Source: Ligula intestinalis
Lineage: Eukaryota > Platyhelminthes > Cestoda > Diphyllobothriidea > Diphyllobothriidae
Assembly (NCBI GenBank): GCA_036362985.1
Contig: JAYGXS010000005.1
Span: forward strand, 56,149,347-56,213,346
Direction: 5' to 3'
Length of the DNA stretch: 64,000 bases
The position numbers were made by a program, and so were the translations under genes. A model generated the notes under the pieces. It ran no database searches and had not been told where the DNA came from. It was given only the letters and a program-made list of their open reading frames with translations. Below, piece by piece: positions 1 through 51,518 of this stretch. How positions within the stretch are numbered: position 1 is the first letter of the stretch; every line of letters begins with the position of its first letter.

Positions 1-425
1 TAAACAGATTTTTTTAGTCAGTCTGGAAAAATAACCGGAGAACAGTAGAGAATGAGGCGGAGGATGCAGAAATGTATAAATTGCCAGATGCAGGCTTGAG
101 GTGTGTGATATGTAAGTCAGCGATGGATATTATCTAGAAATTTACCAATTTTAATGATGAGGGTTTCGATGTGAAGAATCAATGAAAGATGAGATGTTGC
201 ACGGATACCTCATTGATTCAGGACTGGGAGACAGTTGCAATGGGAAAACGTGTTGGAATGACTTCTGATTATTTAATAGAAGAACGTTTACTAAAGGTCA
301 TGCCGAGACGTGATCTTGGCCATCTTTCAGTACCCGGAGGTGTATCTGACTTTTGAGAGGATGACCACCAACCATACTATCAATAGATTTAACAAAAAAA
401 CATTCGTTTGGCTATCGTAAGTCAT
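1..425. other. Intronic sequence, nothing recognised
   Basis: No exon of the ABCC gene, repeat or RNA was recognised here. It is presumably intron upstream of the exon at 705. Confidence 0.4.
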
Positions 426-429
426 CCGT

Positions 430-630
430 TTGGCGGGAGAAAAGGTGAGGAGATGAGATAGCCCCTTGAAGAACTCCGCAGTTGTCGGGCGGGATCGTGG
501 CTTTTTGCTTCCCGCGCTGAACGACTTGAGTGCTGGAAGTTAAATAGTCCCCAAGCAAAGAAAGCCCAGCCGGGCGAGCCGCATGCAGACGTTTTATTCC
601 GAAATACTGTTCCGCCTGTTTCATGCCCTT
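430..630 (-). pseudogene. LINE reverse-transcriptase fragment
   Basis: The minus strand reads LSLLGDYLTSSTQVV, then NCGVLQGAISSPHLFSRQTD. This is the thumb-side motif of LINE reverse transcriptases (NCGVxQGxxLSP-LF). Only about 65 codons survive, so it is a dead fragment in the ABCC gene. Confidence 0.6.
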
Positions 631-704
631 TTGTTAATAAGAATGATCAACGCTTTGCCCAATTCGCCCCCTCTGAACTTATCCCGCTTCATATTATGTT
701 GTAG

Positions 705-40535
<39,831 letters not shown>

Positions 40536-40816
40536 TGCAGTCGCCGCCTATGTGCTCTTTCGCCTTAGACCCACTCCTACTCCCTTTTATACGGACTCAT
40601 TTTTATTCAGACCTGAGTTGATTTGCACTCTCATTGATAGGGCCCAGGGGCCACTGTTGCCATGCAGCAACCTCCTTGGTTGCCCTGCTCCACCACTGTT
40701 AATCTGCCAACTTTAATTAGTTAATTGTCTCTCTCTCTCTCTTACTCCATCCTCTCATTCATTGTTGCCCATTCCTACTGAGATATGCCCATATTGCGCG
40801 AATTTTGTAAACGACA

Positions 40817-40822
40817 ATTAAA
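40817..40822 (+). terminator. Possible poly(A) signal of the ABCC gene
   Basis: An ATTAAA hexamer lies 282 bp after the ABCC stop. It is the first hexamer of this kind that I noticed downstream; cDNA ends would decide it. Confidence 0.4.
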
Positions 40823-42638
40823 CGTTCGTTCATCTTCGCATGCTTTTGCTATTTCTTCACTCGTGCAGGGATTGCCGCGAGAATTGTCATAGACGAACAT
40901 TTTGATGCATGGGGGTGTTGAAGGGCTGTGTTATCTAGAGCACGTGAAAGGTGGATGGTTGACTCCAATTATCGCTTGCGTTTATCGAGGAACAAATTTG
41001 GCCCCTGTTGGGTTCCGTACTACTTAACACATATCAGTAACCAGTTTTGATAATTCATTGTGTTGGCCCGACCACACATAGCAGCAATCATCAGACAATT
41101 GCATGCAATTCTATAGATAGTCTTCTTCTCAACGTTCGGTGTGTACCGATTCTTTTTCTCTTGCAACTTTATTATGACCAATAGGGAATTCCAAGGCCTA
41201 CCTTTTCCCTCAACTGAAGCGGATGGAGGAGCCAAGTCATGGGTAGTCTGGTGTGTTGATTGGCAGCTACCAACAGATCCGTCCCCCCCCCCCTTCTAGG
41301 ATGTATCCAATTTGTCAACTCCATTTAGCTGCTTCTTGAAATTCAATTGTCTGTGTCCTATAAAACAACGTCCGTCATTTAGAATGGTTCCTGATAATGC
41401 GTCCTTTAACGAGCTGCAACCAACAACGTAATGGTTCTTCGGCGTGAAAGAAACCAGAACTTGGACCTGCAAAAATTCCCGTTTTACGATTGAAAGGTCG
41501 TATTGTCAAACAATCGTTTTTAGTCATTCATCTTCAGGCCGATATAATTACATGGGGAATAAAGTGGTCAGTCATGTGCAGTGTTAATTTTGACCTTGGA
41601 GGGGGGGGGGTATGATAAGACACCTCGGCGCTCCCTCGTCCCATGCATGATGACCTCAGCATGTTGAGAACGTTGGGTGCGATGCGCAGGGAAGAGGGAG
41701 ATACTTTCACGGTCGGTGGTTTGAAGTCTGTAAGTCAGACGCACGGCGTGGGACTCCCGCGTGTAGTCGGCCAAGGAAGGCCAACTGCTTTTATCAGCGT
41801 CTTTTGACAACACAGGGGGTGGGGTTACTAAACGGACTGCCACTGCTTCCACTGTGGTCAGCACCCGTTTACGCCGGCCTATAGAGTACAGCGTCAGTGC
41901 CTGTATATGACCTGGAAGGCCTCTCTCGCGTCAAGTTGTTGGTTCGTATCGATTAAGTGTGCGAGGATTGAACATCCTGCTTACGCTGTACAATGACTTT
42001 TCGTGGCAACTTCTTTTCTTTGAAGCTCAACTCCGCCTTACCGGAATTTAAAAAATGCATTTTCATATAGTCAGAATGGCCATCTGTGCTTTTTCCCGAA
42101 AATAAGAGATACTTTAGGCTTTTGTATTCGGGTTTGTCTTGCTTACTCCTTGAAGGAGTGCAGGGAGAAGAATATTTACTCTTGCATTCTGTTCAAGTCC
42201 ATCTGGCTCACTGAGTTGGCTCAATATGTCATAGGACGTCGTATTCAATAAGAAACTAAACTACGTTCACAGACCAAAATCGATAGAGAATAGCAAAGGA
42301 ATAGGGTGCGCAATCACGCCGAAAGCAGGCAGAAGGAGGGATCTCATTCTTCCAATGGTGCTGTCAGGGCTATGTTACTGTTTGTCTTGGATGACACTAC
42401 TGGTGGACCATTACGGATGTCAGCTTGTATGGACGTCATTTTAGACTTTCAATCCTTTCAAAATGCGTCGGTGTGTGAGATTTGGGGCGCTCACATCTGA
42501 ATGGGACTGCAGTATCCCAAACTCAGGCTATGCCAAGCAGACCTCGAGCCGAAAATCCGGTCACAATACTTGCGGGCTTTCGCCTTTTAGTTCTCAGCGT
42601 AGGGACACAGTTCCGGCTGAAGACTTATTAAATATGTT
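40823..42638. other. Intergenic stretch without recognised genes
   Basis: Lies between the ABCC gene end and the SINE pair. Two homopolymer runs (11 C at 41283, 10 G at 41601). Nothing else recognised. Confidence 0.35.
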
Positions 42639-42840
42639 TAGGCATTACCGGCAGAAACATTGGGACTTGCATTATACGTAGTTCGACTTCATAAGGTCTC
42701 ATCAGATGCAGATATCCAACTCCAGTGTAGCCGCGGAAATTGCCGCCACACTCGAGATTCGAACCCGCGTCTCTCCGGTCAGGGGCGAACGCCCTAACCA
42801 CTGCGCTATCGGGCTCGACGTTTTGCCCATTGTTGATCGG
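42639..42840 (-). repeat. tRNA-derived SINE, left copy beside gap
   Basis: On the minus strand: gagcccgatagcgcagtggt tagggcgtt head, cgggttcgaatctcgag box B, tail ending ccggtaatgccta. About 93% like the copy right of the gap, by eye. Confidence 0.7.
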
Positions 42841-42850
42841 NNNNNNNNNN
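42841..42850. other. Assembly gap (10 N)
   Basis: Ten N between two near-identical SINE copies; true length unknown. Confidence 0.99.
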
Positions 42851-43080
42851 TAGGCACTACCGGCAGGAACATTGGGACTTGCATCATACGTAGTTCGACT
42901 TCATTAGGTCTCATCAGATGCAGATACCCACCTCCAGTGCAGCCGCGGAAATTTCCACCACACTCGAGATTCGAACCCGCATCTCTCCGGTCAGTGGCGA
43001 ACGCCCTAATCACTGAGCTATCGGGCTCGACGTTTTGCCGGTTTTTGATCGGGGATATATTAGTACATATGTGTACATGG
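42851..43080 (-). repeat. tRNA-derived SINE, right copy beside gap
   Basis: Same orientation as the left copy, and it continues into the leader (ccccgatcaaaaaccggcaa on the minus strand) that the left copy loses at the gap. Confidence 0.7.
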
Positions 43081-44190
43081 ATCGACGGTAGCCTTAAGGA
43101 AGGTCCCTAGTACCAATTTACCCCTCCATATTGATCACAAAGAACGAAATTAAAAAAATTAGAAATCTTGATCCTAACACTGTACGAGCACTCCCACGAC
43201 CTGGCTCAGATGGTCCTCCTGAGAAAAGAAACCAGTCTCCCTCTCTCTCCCTGTTGCGCACATTATGTTTTGGTCAATCTGAAGGTCATTAGAATCCCCA
43301 CTTCGCTATTTTTTCCGCCATCAACTACCTACACGTAATTCTCAAGGAGCTAAGCTCTGGGACCCAACTTTGGACACAGCAAACCTGGGACCCAAGACTT
43401 TGTGATTGGTTAATGGATTTAGAGTCGACTCAAACCAGATTCGATTCCAAATTCTCTCATGCCTCTGATTCAGGTATGTCTGGCGAGCAACCGTCAAAAG
43501 GAGGAACTTTCAGCTCCACCCGTCTTGCTCTAGGTGGTTAATTTCGCGATTGTTGGTTGTTCGCCCCCTGTCCGTGCGCTAGTCTAAAACACTCAAAACA
43601 AAATGGAACTTCTCTCTTACTTCCTCCGTCAGTCGCTCCAAATCGCTGAATCCAAATGGCACGTAACTTTGGTTGTTCACAGTTGAAATCTTAAACAGGT
43701 GAAAGCTTTGTTTACTGGCTGACCGTTGAACATATGGCTACTTTCAAATGCTTATGTGTACATGACAAGCGTAACTTGCTATCAGCGGTGAGTCACTCCT
43801 ATTTTGTACATCTAGAAGTAATAGCTCCCGTTTTTACGCCTAAGAGGATGTGTATCCAAATCCTAAACCCTAGTAAACAAAAAAGCTCAATTAGGAAACC
43901 TTGCTATACAGAAATGACGTTCTAGGTAGCCCGAACTGGTAATCCTGCTTCGAGGTGTAATAAATAGCAGGTAAACATGCTCCCGCAGATTATCACTAAT
44001 AGTTTGTATCCACGAAGGCTTGCGCCGACGTGTGCGCGTCAAAGAAAAAAGAGTACATTATGTATAGAACTGCTGCAAAGCCGGCTTTTAGCTGCCTACT
44101 TTGAGAAATCTTTCTATGTAGAAATGAAATAGAAGGCAATCCGAAATGGTCCTGGTGAGTCGACGTGTAGTAAGCAGTAGTTAGACATCA
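43081..44190. other. Intergenic stretch without recognised genes
   Basis: A tRNA-like segment (ttggttaatggatttagagt then gattcgattcc) at 43406-43460 is the only feature I can point to. Confidence 0.3.
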
Positions 44191-44194
44191 TCCC

Positions 44195-44330
44195 ATAGTT
44201 ATTAACTTGGTTTGGCAGATTTGCTTAATTTGAGTTGACCCAAGTGTGAAAAACTCTAGGCGTTTGGCGGGATTTGAACCCGCGCATCAGAAGCAGATAT
44301 TTCGATCACCGTGATTATGGTTTGATTCTT
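44195..44330 (-). repeat. tRNA-derived SINE (group 2), minus
   Basis: The minus strand has box B gcgcgggttcaaatcccgcc, followed by tttcacacttgggtcaactc and caaatctgccaaacc, the tail shared with 20295-20445. Confidence 0.6.
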
Positions 44331-45224
44331 CTAAGCTTTCGAACTCTTACAGGAATCCATCGTGAGAGATAAGAGCGTCAACGAAATAAAATCAAGGATT
44401 AGAGGGAGCAGGGGCCTCAATTCTCAAGGAAATCATATCTCCTTGAAATTTTAAACTCACCGGAGGAGTATGTTTAGTTCTGTAATTAATTTTCTCGGTA
44501 AAAGTTCATCGTGAGGTCACCTGAGTGCACCCCACTGTCTAACGGGCACCTGGTTAAGGGATAGAATGGGTGGGACAAATCAGTGTGAAGTAACCGTGTA
44601 AATTTTAAAAAAATCGTCATGCCACTTTAATTTGTTTTACTGTGCTATAAATCGGTTATTAGGTTGTATATATGAGTAAAAATGTGGAAAAGAAGCGAAA
44701 TAGCCAAAGAAATTGGCTGAACCGAGCCGCGGAATCGAAAGGTCATCAAAAAAGCACTACTGAAAAATATGTAAGTAGGTGGTTGTAGTACATAATCACC
44801 CTCCGAAGACGCCCGCGATGAATTCCTACAATGTCCCCATTCCCGAAAAATTTGGAGCGCAATCTGCTGTTGTAGGCTTTCAATCTACAAGTTATGTGCC
44901 TTCCGTAGAGGGTATACTGAAGCATTTCCCCATGTCATCAAGGATATAACTTATAGTGCTCTTACAAAATGGCAATGGATGTGGGCTAAACCGTATATTT
45001 GATGAGAGGCATTAATAAACGAACAGAAATTATGCGATTTGAATGGACTCTGTACAGTCTCAATAAAATTTCGAAGTATGAACTGTTTAAAACCAAAATA
45101 TAGTCTTTCGTTGAACGAAAAGTTTGTCACAGCCGTGATCTTATAGCAAATGACTACAAGAAAGAATGCGTTTGCTTATGTTTTTTGCAAAATATACTTG
45201 AATTTGTAAGGGCCTTGCAAATCT

Positions 45225-45360
45225 ATCGAAAAATGCACACTACTTAAGTAGCCAGTTTTTTATTAATTGGGGTTGTGTTTAAGAGACCCCAAAGACATTC
45301 ACTGAGCACCTGGCATCCTTTGTGTCTGCAATATCGTAAGACTATGCTCTAAGATAATAA
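45225..45360. repeat. Fragment related to the long-TIR element
   Basis: Contains atgcacactacttaagtagc and a later ctggcatcc block, as in the right arm of 32550-33555. More diverged. Confidence 0.4.
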
Positions 45361-45616
45361 ATCTTAAAATTGCACTGAATTTACTATCACTAATCTTAAA
45401 TTAATTTAATAATTTTAGTTAACATTGCACGAGATCGGACACTAACTGTATATATTGACATCTACAGTTTGCAGACGTTAAAAGCCAAGTAGCTTTTGTA
45501 TCGCCCCTGTCTTTTTGGCCGAAATACGGAGGACTTTGCAATGTGCATATTTGAACAGTGTAGCGGTCTAAGTAGCGGTTGTACGCGGATCACTACAATC
45601 ATCAGATCGAATCCAA

Positions 45617-45922
45617 TGTTGGAGGGAAAAGGCAAGAGTTAACCAGAAGGAGTTATTTATTGTATACAGAACTCCCAGTTGCAGTTTCAAGTGACAGTGG
45701 CCACTGGCGAAGCTGGGGCTAGCGCTGACTGCATCCAGTCAGGCCGGAGACAGTTGACTGTGTGTTGTGTGGGGGTGATGACAGTTGCTTTAGTAGAATT
45801 GTGAAGCAAGTTCATGTGGTCTGTGATTGGTGCGTTGCAATTAGCCCGAGGGGGGTGTCACCTTCAAAGGCCCCCTGCTGCGTGGCCGTGGCTTCTCGTA
45901 TCATGTGGCTCCCGCCACAACA
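45617..45922 (-). mobile_element. Candidate solo LTR, 306 bp
   Basis: On the minus strand it starts tgttgtgg and ends ccaaca, with an AATAAA about 50 bp before the end and a tggattcgatctgatg run directly after that could be a primer binding site. No internal coding part is attached on either side. Confidence 0.45.
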
Positions 45923-46319
45923 GTAAGATGTTACAAGACAGACTCTGCGAACCGAAATGTACACTCTATTTAAAGCTACATTGCTGATTGCGTTCGTTAA
46001 ATTTCGCTATATATACATTTTCGTAAAATGGAAGAAAGGGTTTGGACTGATTTAAAAAGCAGGAGTTGCCCTTCACATGGCAACCGAAGCGGCCCTTGAT
46101 CGTCTGCAGGTGTCGGTTTCGTATGAAGTCGGTAGCCGTTGATTTGGACGGTTAGTATCATATCTTCTTTTGATCTATACTGTTAGCTCGCAGAGCATCT
46201 CTGGTATCCCTTCGTCCTATAATTATTGATGCACAACTTCTTATAATTATTCCATTAGCTAAAGATTTCCGGAATTGGCCGTTATCTGCATTTCTAAGTT
46301 GATGTTTATTAACTGTTAA

Positions 46320-47260
46320 GCGGTACACTCCAATTGTCAGAAGTGTTCGACAAGCTTGTGTCCTGTCTCCAGCTCTATTTAAACAGGTCATTGTATGGAT
46401 TCTTGGGAATGCCCTTCGTTAAATGTGCGGTGTTGAGCTTGTATCCGGGCCCCGTATAACTAATCTCGACTATGCCGATTATATTCCTTTACTAAATTCA
46501 AGCTTTGGTGAGCTACATTCTGTGGTTTTACGGATGAATGAGGTTTTTACTGCGGTCGGTTTGTCCATAAAAGTTGGGAAGATCAATACGCTTCCAAGCT
46601 GCATCCCTTTCCAGGATAACGCACCTCTCGAAATTGATGTCTGTCAACTTGACGGAGAAGACAGTCTTAAGCATCTCAGGACGAGGCTGCCAAATGGAGA
46701 GCGTACGAATGAGATATTCTTCCAAATCGAGGCCGATCACCGCGTTTTCGCAATCTTCAGAATATGCCTATGAACCCGACGCAAAATTTCCACCACCACA
46801 AATATTCGTGCGTACCATGCATCCGTCCGGTCCGTCTTCCCCTATGGGTGTGAATGTTGGAGTTTACGCGTGGGAGATGAGCGAGGACTGGAGGTATTTG
46901 ACCACTGCTGTCTGAAAACCATCCTTCCATTGGGGTATACTGACTTCGTCTCAAATAAAACAGTCCACACTGCTGCGATAGTATCTCGAGGATATCTCAG
47001 GCAATCCAATAAAGATGACTTATGTCCTCCACCTCACGAGCTTCGCTACGCCACACCTGATCTTGCCCCGAAAGGGTGGGCAGCTCAAGAATTGGCTCGG
47101 CACCGTTCGTCAAGACATGGAAGCGGTGCTCGGACGTTCAATTTTTGGTCTCCGTCGCTGAAGAAGCTAGTGATTGGAACGTTCCATATCCGCTGCTACC
47201 AAACGTCACGCGTGGAGAGATACCGTTCGTGACATAATTAATGCATGATCAGGCATGATC
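46320..47260 (+). pseudogene. RTE-type LINE copy, 3' half
   Basis: Reads VRQACVLSPALFKQVI, then RITNLDYADYIPLLNSSFGE. The RT catalytic box is YADY instead of YADD, so the active site is lost. Then SLKHLRTRLPNGE and a C-terminal region ending near 47235. Multiple frameshifts. Confidence 0.75.
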
Positions 47261-47269
47261 ACAGCCGAA

Positions 47270-48080
47270 ACAAGTGTAAGTACACTTTAATTGGTGGGTG
47301 TTTCGGAATCTTTAATTGACTGTTCACATACTGCCTTGTTATTCACTGGACGGCGTTGACAGCTGACGCCCTTAGTGTCACCGTTTGCTTGACTTATCTG
47401 AATTTGGTCTAAGCGATGTATCACGTTATTGATCATCGTTTCAAGCTAAAGGAGACCGAATGGGACCCTGCGGTAGCAGGTATTAGTGCTTCGTAAGCTA
47501 ACTGCCCTTTTGATATCGGTAAATGAGCTTTTTGCATCATTTGGCAATGGCGTAGTTAAACCGTTTAGATCTGCCTGCGAGAGCAATATCATTGTTATAA
47601 AACTGCATCGCTTTCGATATTCCTCCCATATTCATGGAACCTATCAGTAGTTTTACTATTTGGCATTGTTCAGAAGTCTAGGAGTTTGAATGCCATTTGA
47701 GAAATTTAAGGAGAAAAACTGTCGCCCGGGGGGACGGGGGTGGAGGGGGGGTGCAGAGTATATACGAAGCGGATGGCCTGTGCTAAGAGTGTTTGAAGCA
47801 TGTCAGGGAGAGTCCATCGCGGTTTTCGCCACAATACCAAGGGTCCCATGAAAAGAAGTTTTCGGAACTCACACGAACTTCATCGACTGTCAGCGATGCG
47901 CCCATCGTGCACCTTTACTGCTTTAACGAATCTGCCTACTAATTGACAGAAGAAATGTAATCGGTAGTTTTCTAAATGAACGTATTACTGAAAAGTAATT
48001 AGTAGTATGTTTTTATAATGTGATATTCAGCAATAAGCTTTCGGCAACTGGCAGTTTATTTTCGGGGGCTCAGTGGCTAT
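47270..48080. other. Intergenic stretch without recognised genes
   Basis: A block at 47692-47745 (aggagaaaaactgtcgcccg, G-rich) resembles 3122-3150; otherwise nothing recognised. Confidence 0.3.
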
Positions 48081-48085
48081 TTGGT

Positions 48086-48690
48086 CTAACTTAATCGTAT
48101 CTTAAGCATGTCTACAGATGGGTCTGACTTAATCGTAAACGTGTGCTCAGATGGCGACATGAAAATGTCCGCGGGCAAAGCATTCCATGCCTGAATTGGG
48201 AAAAGTTTTACAAATCCGCGTAGCCTTGGATCACAACGTTTGGTAGACTCGGCGCTCGCCCTTATTGTTAGCATAAACTAGCATATTACTAAAAATCTGT
48301 GCGTAGTATATTTATATACATGCATAATTTTGGTCTCATCAGGTCTAATTTTAGTGGGCATTTCGGGTATGCAAATATTAATTGCTCTTGAATGCATCCA
48401 CAGATGGGGACATAACAATATCCTCGGGGAGAGCATTCCAAGCATCTATTACCAAAGAAGAAATTGCGTGGGTCTAGTCTGGCCCGTGTTATGCGTTGTC
48501 TGAAGCGATGCCCTCTTAAGTTCGTCGTTGTTGCTAACTCGAAAAAGTTGCCAGGTAGAAGACAACAGTCCTGCCCGCGCATTATACCAAATGCTTGTAT
48601 CAGACCGCCACGTAGCTATCTGTCACTTAACGGAAACAAATCGAGATAAGCTAAACGTCTTTTGTAGGGTAAAAAGCTATGACTGGTAAC
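48086..48690 (-). pseudogene. LINE C-terminal fragments, two in a row
   Basis: The minus strand at 48690-48289 reads LLPGNFFELATTTNLRGHRF RQRITRARLDPRNFFFGNR. At 48274-48086 it reads RLRGFVKLFPIQAWNALPAD. Both match the end of CR1/jockey-like LINE proteins (RxFFxxR...WNxLP). The second overlaps in content with the end of the first, so two truncated copies are likely. Confidence 0.6.
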
Positions 48691-48971
48691 CAGTTTGGTC
48701 GAAACAGAAATTCCAGAACAAAACTTATGTGAATATAGCTCGCTCAAACACAGCCATCAGTGCAACGGTAGACCTCCCATTCGTTTGAAAAGCAGGTCAC
48801 CACAGATCATGTGTTTTCACACTATCATTCAGTTCAAGCAGCGCCAGTTATGATCTGGGTACACAATCAAACGCTGCACATTTGTTGGCTCGCTCGCTAA
48901 ATGACTATGTTGAAATTCATCTCGAAATTAAAGAACTAAAGAGTAAGAAGTTGAAGAAGGTTGAACGGGTT

Positions 48972-48992
48972 TGAGGAGAAGAAGAAGAAGAA

Positions 48993-49023
<31 letters not shown>
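48972..49023. repeat. GAA/GAT microsatellite
   Basis: gaagaagaag runs into about nine gat units. Confidence 0.9.
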
Positions 49024-49024
<1 letters not shown>

Positions 49025-49239
49025 CGCTAATTATTTTCCTGACGATTGACACCACCTAAAGTGACAAAAAGTATCTTTTTGCATTATTAATGAAGGGATT
49101 AACGAAATAAACCTCCCGATTAACATGTTCCGACCATCGTTTCTCTCAGTATGGAAGAGCAGAAGTTCCTTGACTTTTTTAACTCTTAACTAGGGGCATC
49201 AAAGCCGAAAGCTTCAGGCAAAGCAGTATTTAAACTTGG

Positions 49240-49320
49240 GAGAAGTTTTTTATTCGCCTACCGTTTCAACATCTGTCGCGGATTCTTTTGTCGGAGACAT
49301 CAGCAGAAAACAGTGGCCGA
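49240..49320 (-). repeat. PLE terminus-like sequence
   Basis: ttattcgcctaccgtttcaa followed by catctgtcgcggattctttt matches the PLE end at 30571-30613 with several changes. No coding part attached. Confidence 0.45.
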
Positions 49321-49589
49321 ATCCGGTACAAGTGCCTACAAAACTTCGCTAGCAGAGTGTTTCTGCTCCAAAAAACAAAACGTTCAACAATACATTGAAA
49401 AATATATTTCACCGCAAAGTCCGTAAGCTTGGCAGAAAATTGTATACCTCTAACAGAACGACTTGAAGGGTGTGTTCGGTAAGAATTATTGACAAGAGGG
49501 TGGGTTGAGAAGCGAGTGTGATAGGTGCGTGGAACTGGCCGGCAGGGATTGATCGAGTGTTGAGGTTGCAGAAGGAGCGGATATATTCA

Positions 49590-51010
49590 AAATAGGTTGA
49601 CTAAAGTTTGTCGATGGACACCGTGTTGGTCTTGTCGGCCTTCTGAATGGTGTAATATTTGTTCATCCATTTAAAAGCCTTGTAGGGACTATCGTATCGG
49701 GAGCAAGGAAACTTACGGACTAAGTCGTGAAGGACGGCAATGAAGGGGGCAGAATTTAGGTCGTCGTGCACAAACGCATGTCTGGGTATCAAAAGGGTGG
49801 CAGTCGGACGCATTTGGGCCATACGGTGCTTCAGTTATTGCACGAAGTTTCTTGAGCTGTTGGTGTTGACAGAGGAAGACTGCACAAATTTACGAGGCAG
49901 ACGAAGGGATATTTTGTAAACAAGCTTGGTGACGGAGCATTTGATGCGTCCTTAACGGCTGATCGAGTACCTAAGACTACGAGTGGCAGATTGTCGTCGC
50001 GGGTCATTAGTTCGGGATGAGACATCAGCGTGGACTTGAGTTTATGATTCAAGCGCTCCACGAGATCGTTGGAAGAAGTGTGGTATGCAGTCGTTGTGAT
50101 GTGTGCGCACCAGAGGAGTTTGGGTGAATTCGTGTAAGAAGTAAGATTGAAATTGACCTCCGTGGCCAGTTGTAATAGTACCTGCAACACCGAAATTAGA
50201 AAGCCGATGACTGAGAAAAACCATGAGAATATTGTCTGCCGAGGTATCCGAGATAGGAACTGCGATGGGCAATCCTGTGAATCGGTCATAATGTGGATAT
50301 AGGCGTCAAGTGGCAATGTCGGTCAGACAAACTCCAGCTGGACATGGTGAACATTGTACATTAGGCTCGTAGTTCAGATGCTAAAGCATAGTGCATCCGT
50401 GAGAGCTTTCTTGGCTGCCTCAAATGCTGAGAGAGTTGTAGATGAAAGCTGGAGGTTTTCGGATTTTGCCTTCAAAAGATCCCTCAAAGTAGCCAGTCGA
50501 GAATATAATGTCAGTGGTAGTTAATCGGGCCAATGAAACGCCTAATCTACGTGAGCGTCTGAGGAGCGACGAAGGATAGCACGCTTTGACCTTCTCTGAG
50601 AGTGGTGTGGTTCCATTCTGGTTGACCTGCTGATCAAGGGATTCCAGAGAATTGACATCAAATAGACTCTTCTCGACGTTTAACTGCAAACCAATTTGCT
50701 GAAAACGATCGAAAACTTCTCTGCGTATTCCTAAGGTTAAGAGCTGATGACGAGAATATCGACAATGTACACGCACGTGAAAGAAAGACCCCGCAAGATG
50801 TCATTGACGAAAAGGTAAATTGACTGGGCTGCGTTGTGCAAGCCAAAACGCATGCAAACAAACTCGAAAAGACTGATAAGCCTCCTGACGGCAGTCTTAG
50901 GGATGTCCCCCGCCGCGACTGGTATTTGGTGATAGGCTCTCAAAAGGTCTTCCTTGGAGAAAATGGTTTTCCAGCCAACGCAGGAGAAAAGTAATGAGTA
51001 AAGGGTATCG
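49590..51010 (-). pseudogene. Ty3/gypsy-type retrotransposon pol, decayed
   Basis: Minus-strand order: RT (50943-50420; MRAYHQIPVAAGDIPKTAVR, FGLHNAAQSIY, VDILVISS in place of DDxLV), then a large loss covering RNase H. The integrase core follows (50272-49831; PISDTSADNI, TTAYHTSSNDLVERLNHKLK), then the pol C-terminus (49822-49601; YTIQKADKTNTVSIDKL). Frameshifts and the lost RT aspartate show it is inactive. It lies 465 bp upstream of the U2AF1 start codon on the opposite strand. Confidence 0.8.
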
Positions 51011-51474
51011 GGAACCAGTTCAGCACCGTGACCTTTTCAGAGTTCTGTAGTCATTCCATGGTCCCAATCATCGAATGATTCTAGAAATGAATTCCAAGGA
51101 TGTGAGAGAGCAGGACTGATATATCTCCTTAGGTCAAATGACTACAGATTTTGTGCTCACTCTTAGGACATGGAATGACTAGGCAGATAATTATCCCAGT
51201 TGACTCAGGAAAGTAATTGCACATCACTGCATATTTAATCTACTAGAGTATCTTCAGCATGTCTGCAGAATATTTCCAGTAGTGATTCCCATGTTCTACA
51301 ACTAAATTCTATGGGATTTCATCCATAAGCTGGTTGGTTTTAGTTTCGAAAGGTTGCCCTCCATCCGGAGAACTGAGTAAATTGAATGACAATGACCTCA
51401 GAGTGAACGACACCTAGCCTGTCTTGTTTGTCGGTGATTTTGGCGGCTTGTTCAGTTTTGACGACCTAAGGGTG

Positions 51475-51518
51475 ATGGCAGAGTACTTAGCCTCGATCTT
51501 TGGTACAGAGAAGGATAA
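51475..51518 (+). CDS. U2AF1: U2AF1 exon 1
   Basis: ATG at 51475; encodes [14 protein letters not shown] plus AA of the next Lys. The intron position (phase 2 in Lys15) is the same as in vertebrate U2AF1. Donor gtaagc. Confidence 0.94.

Noticed and set aside
42700..43040. Functional tRNA genes on the minus strand
   Set aside because: Box B is good, but the stems are imperfect and both copies sit inside the same dispersed repeat.
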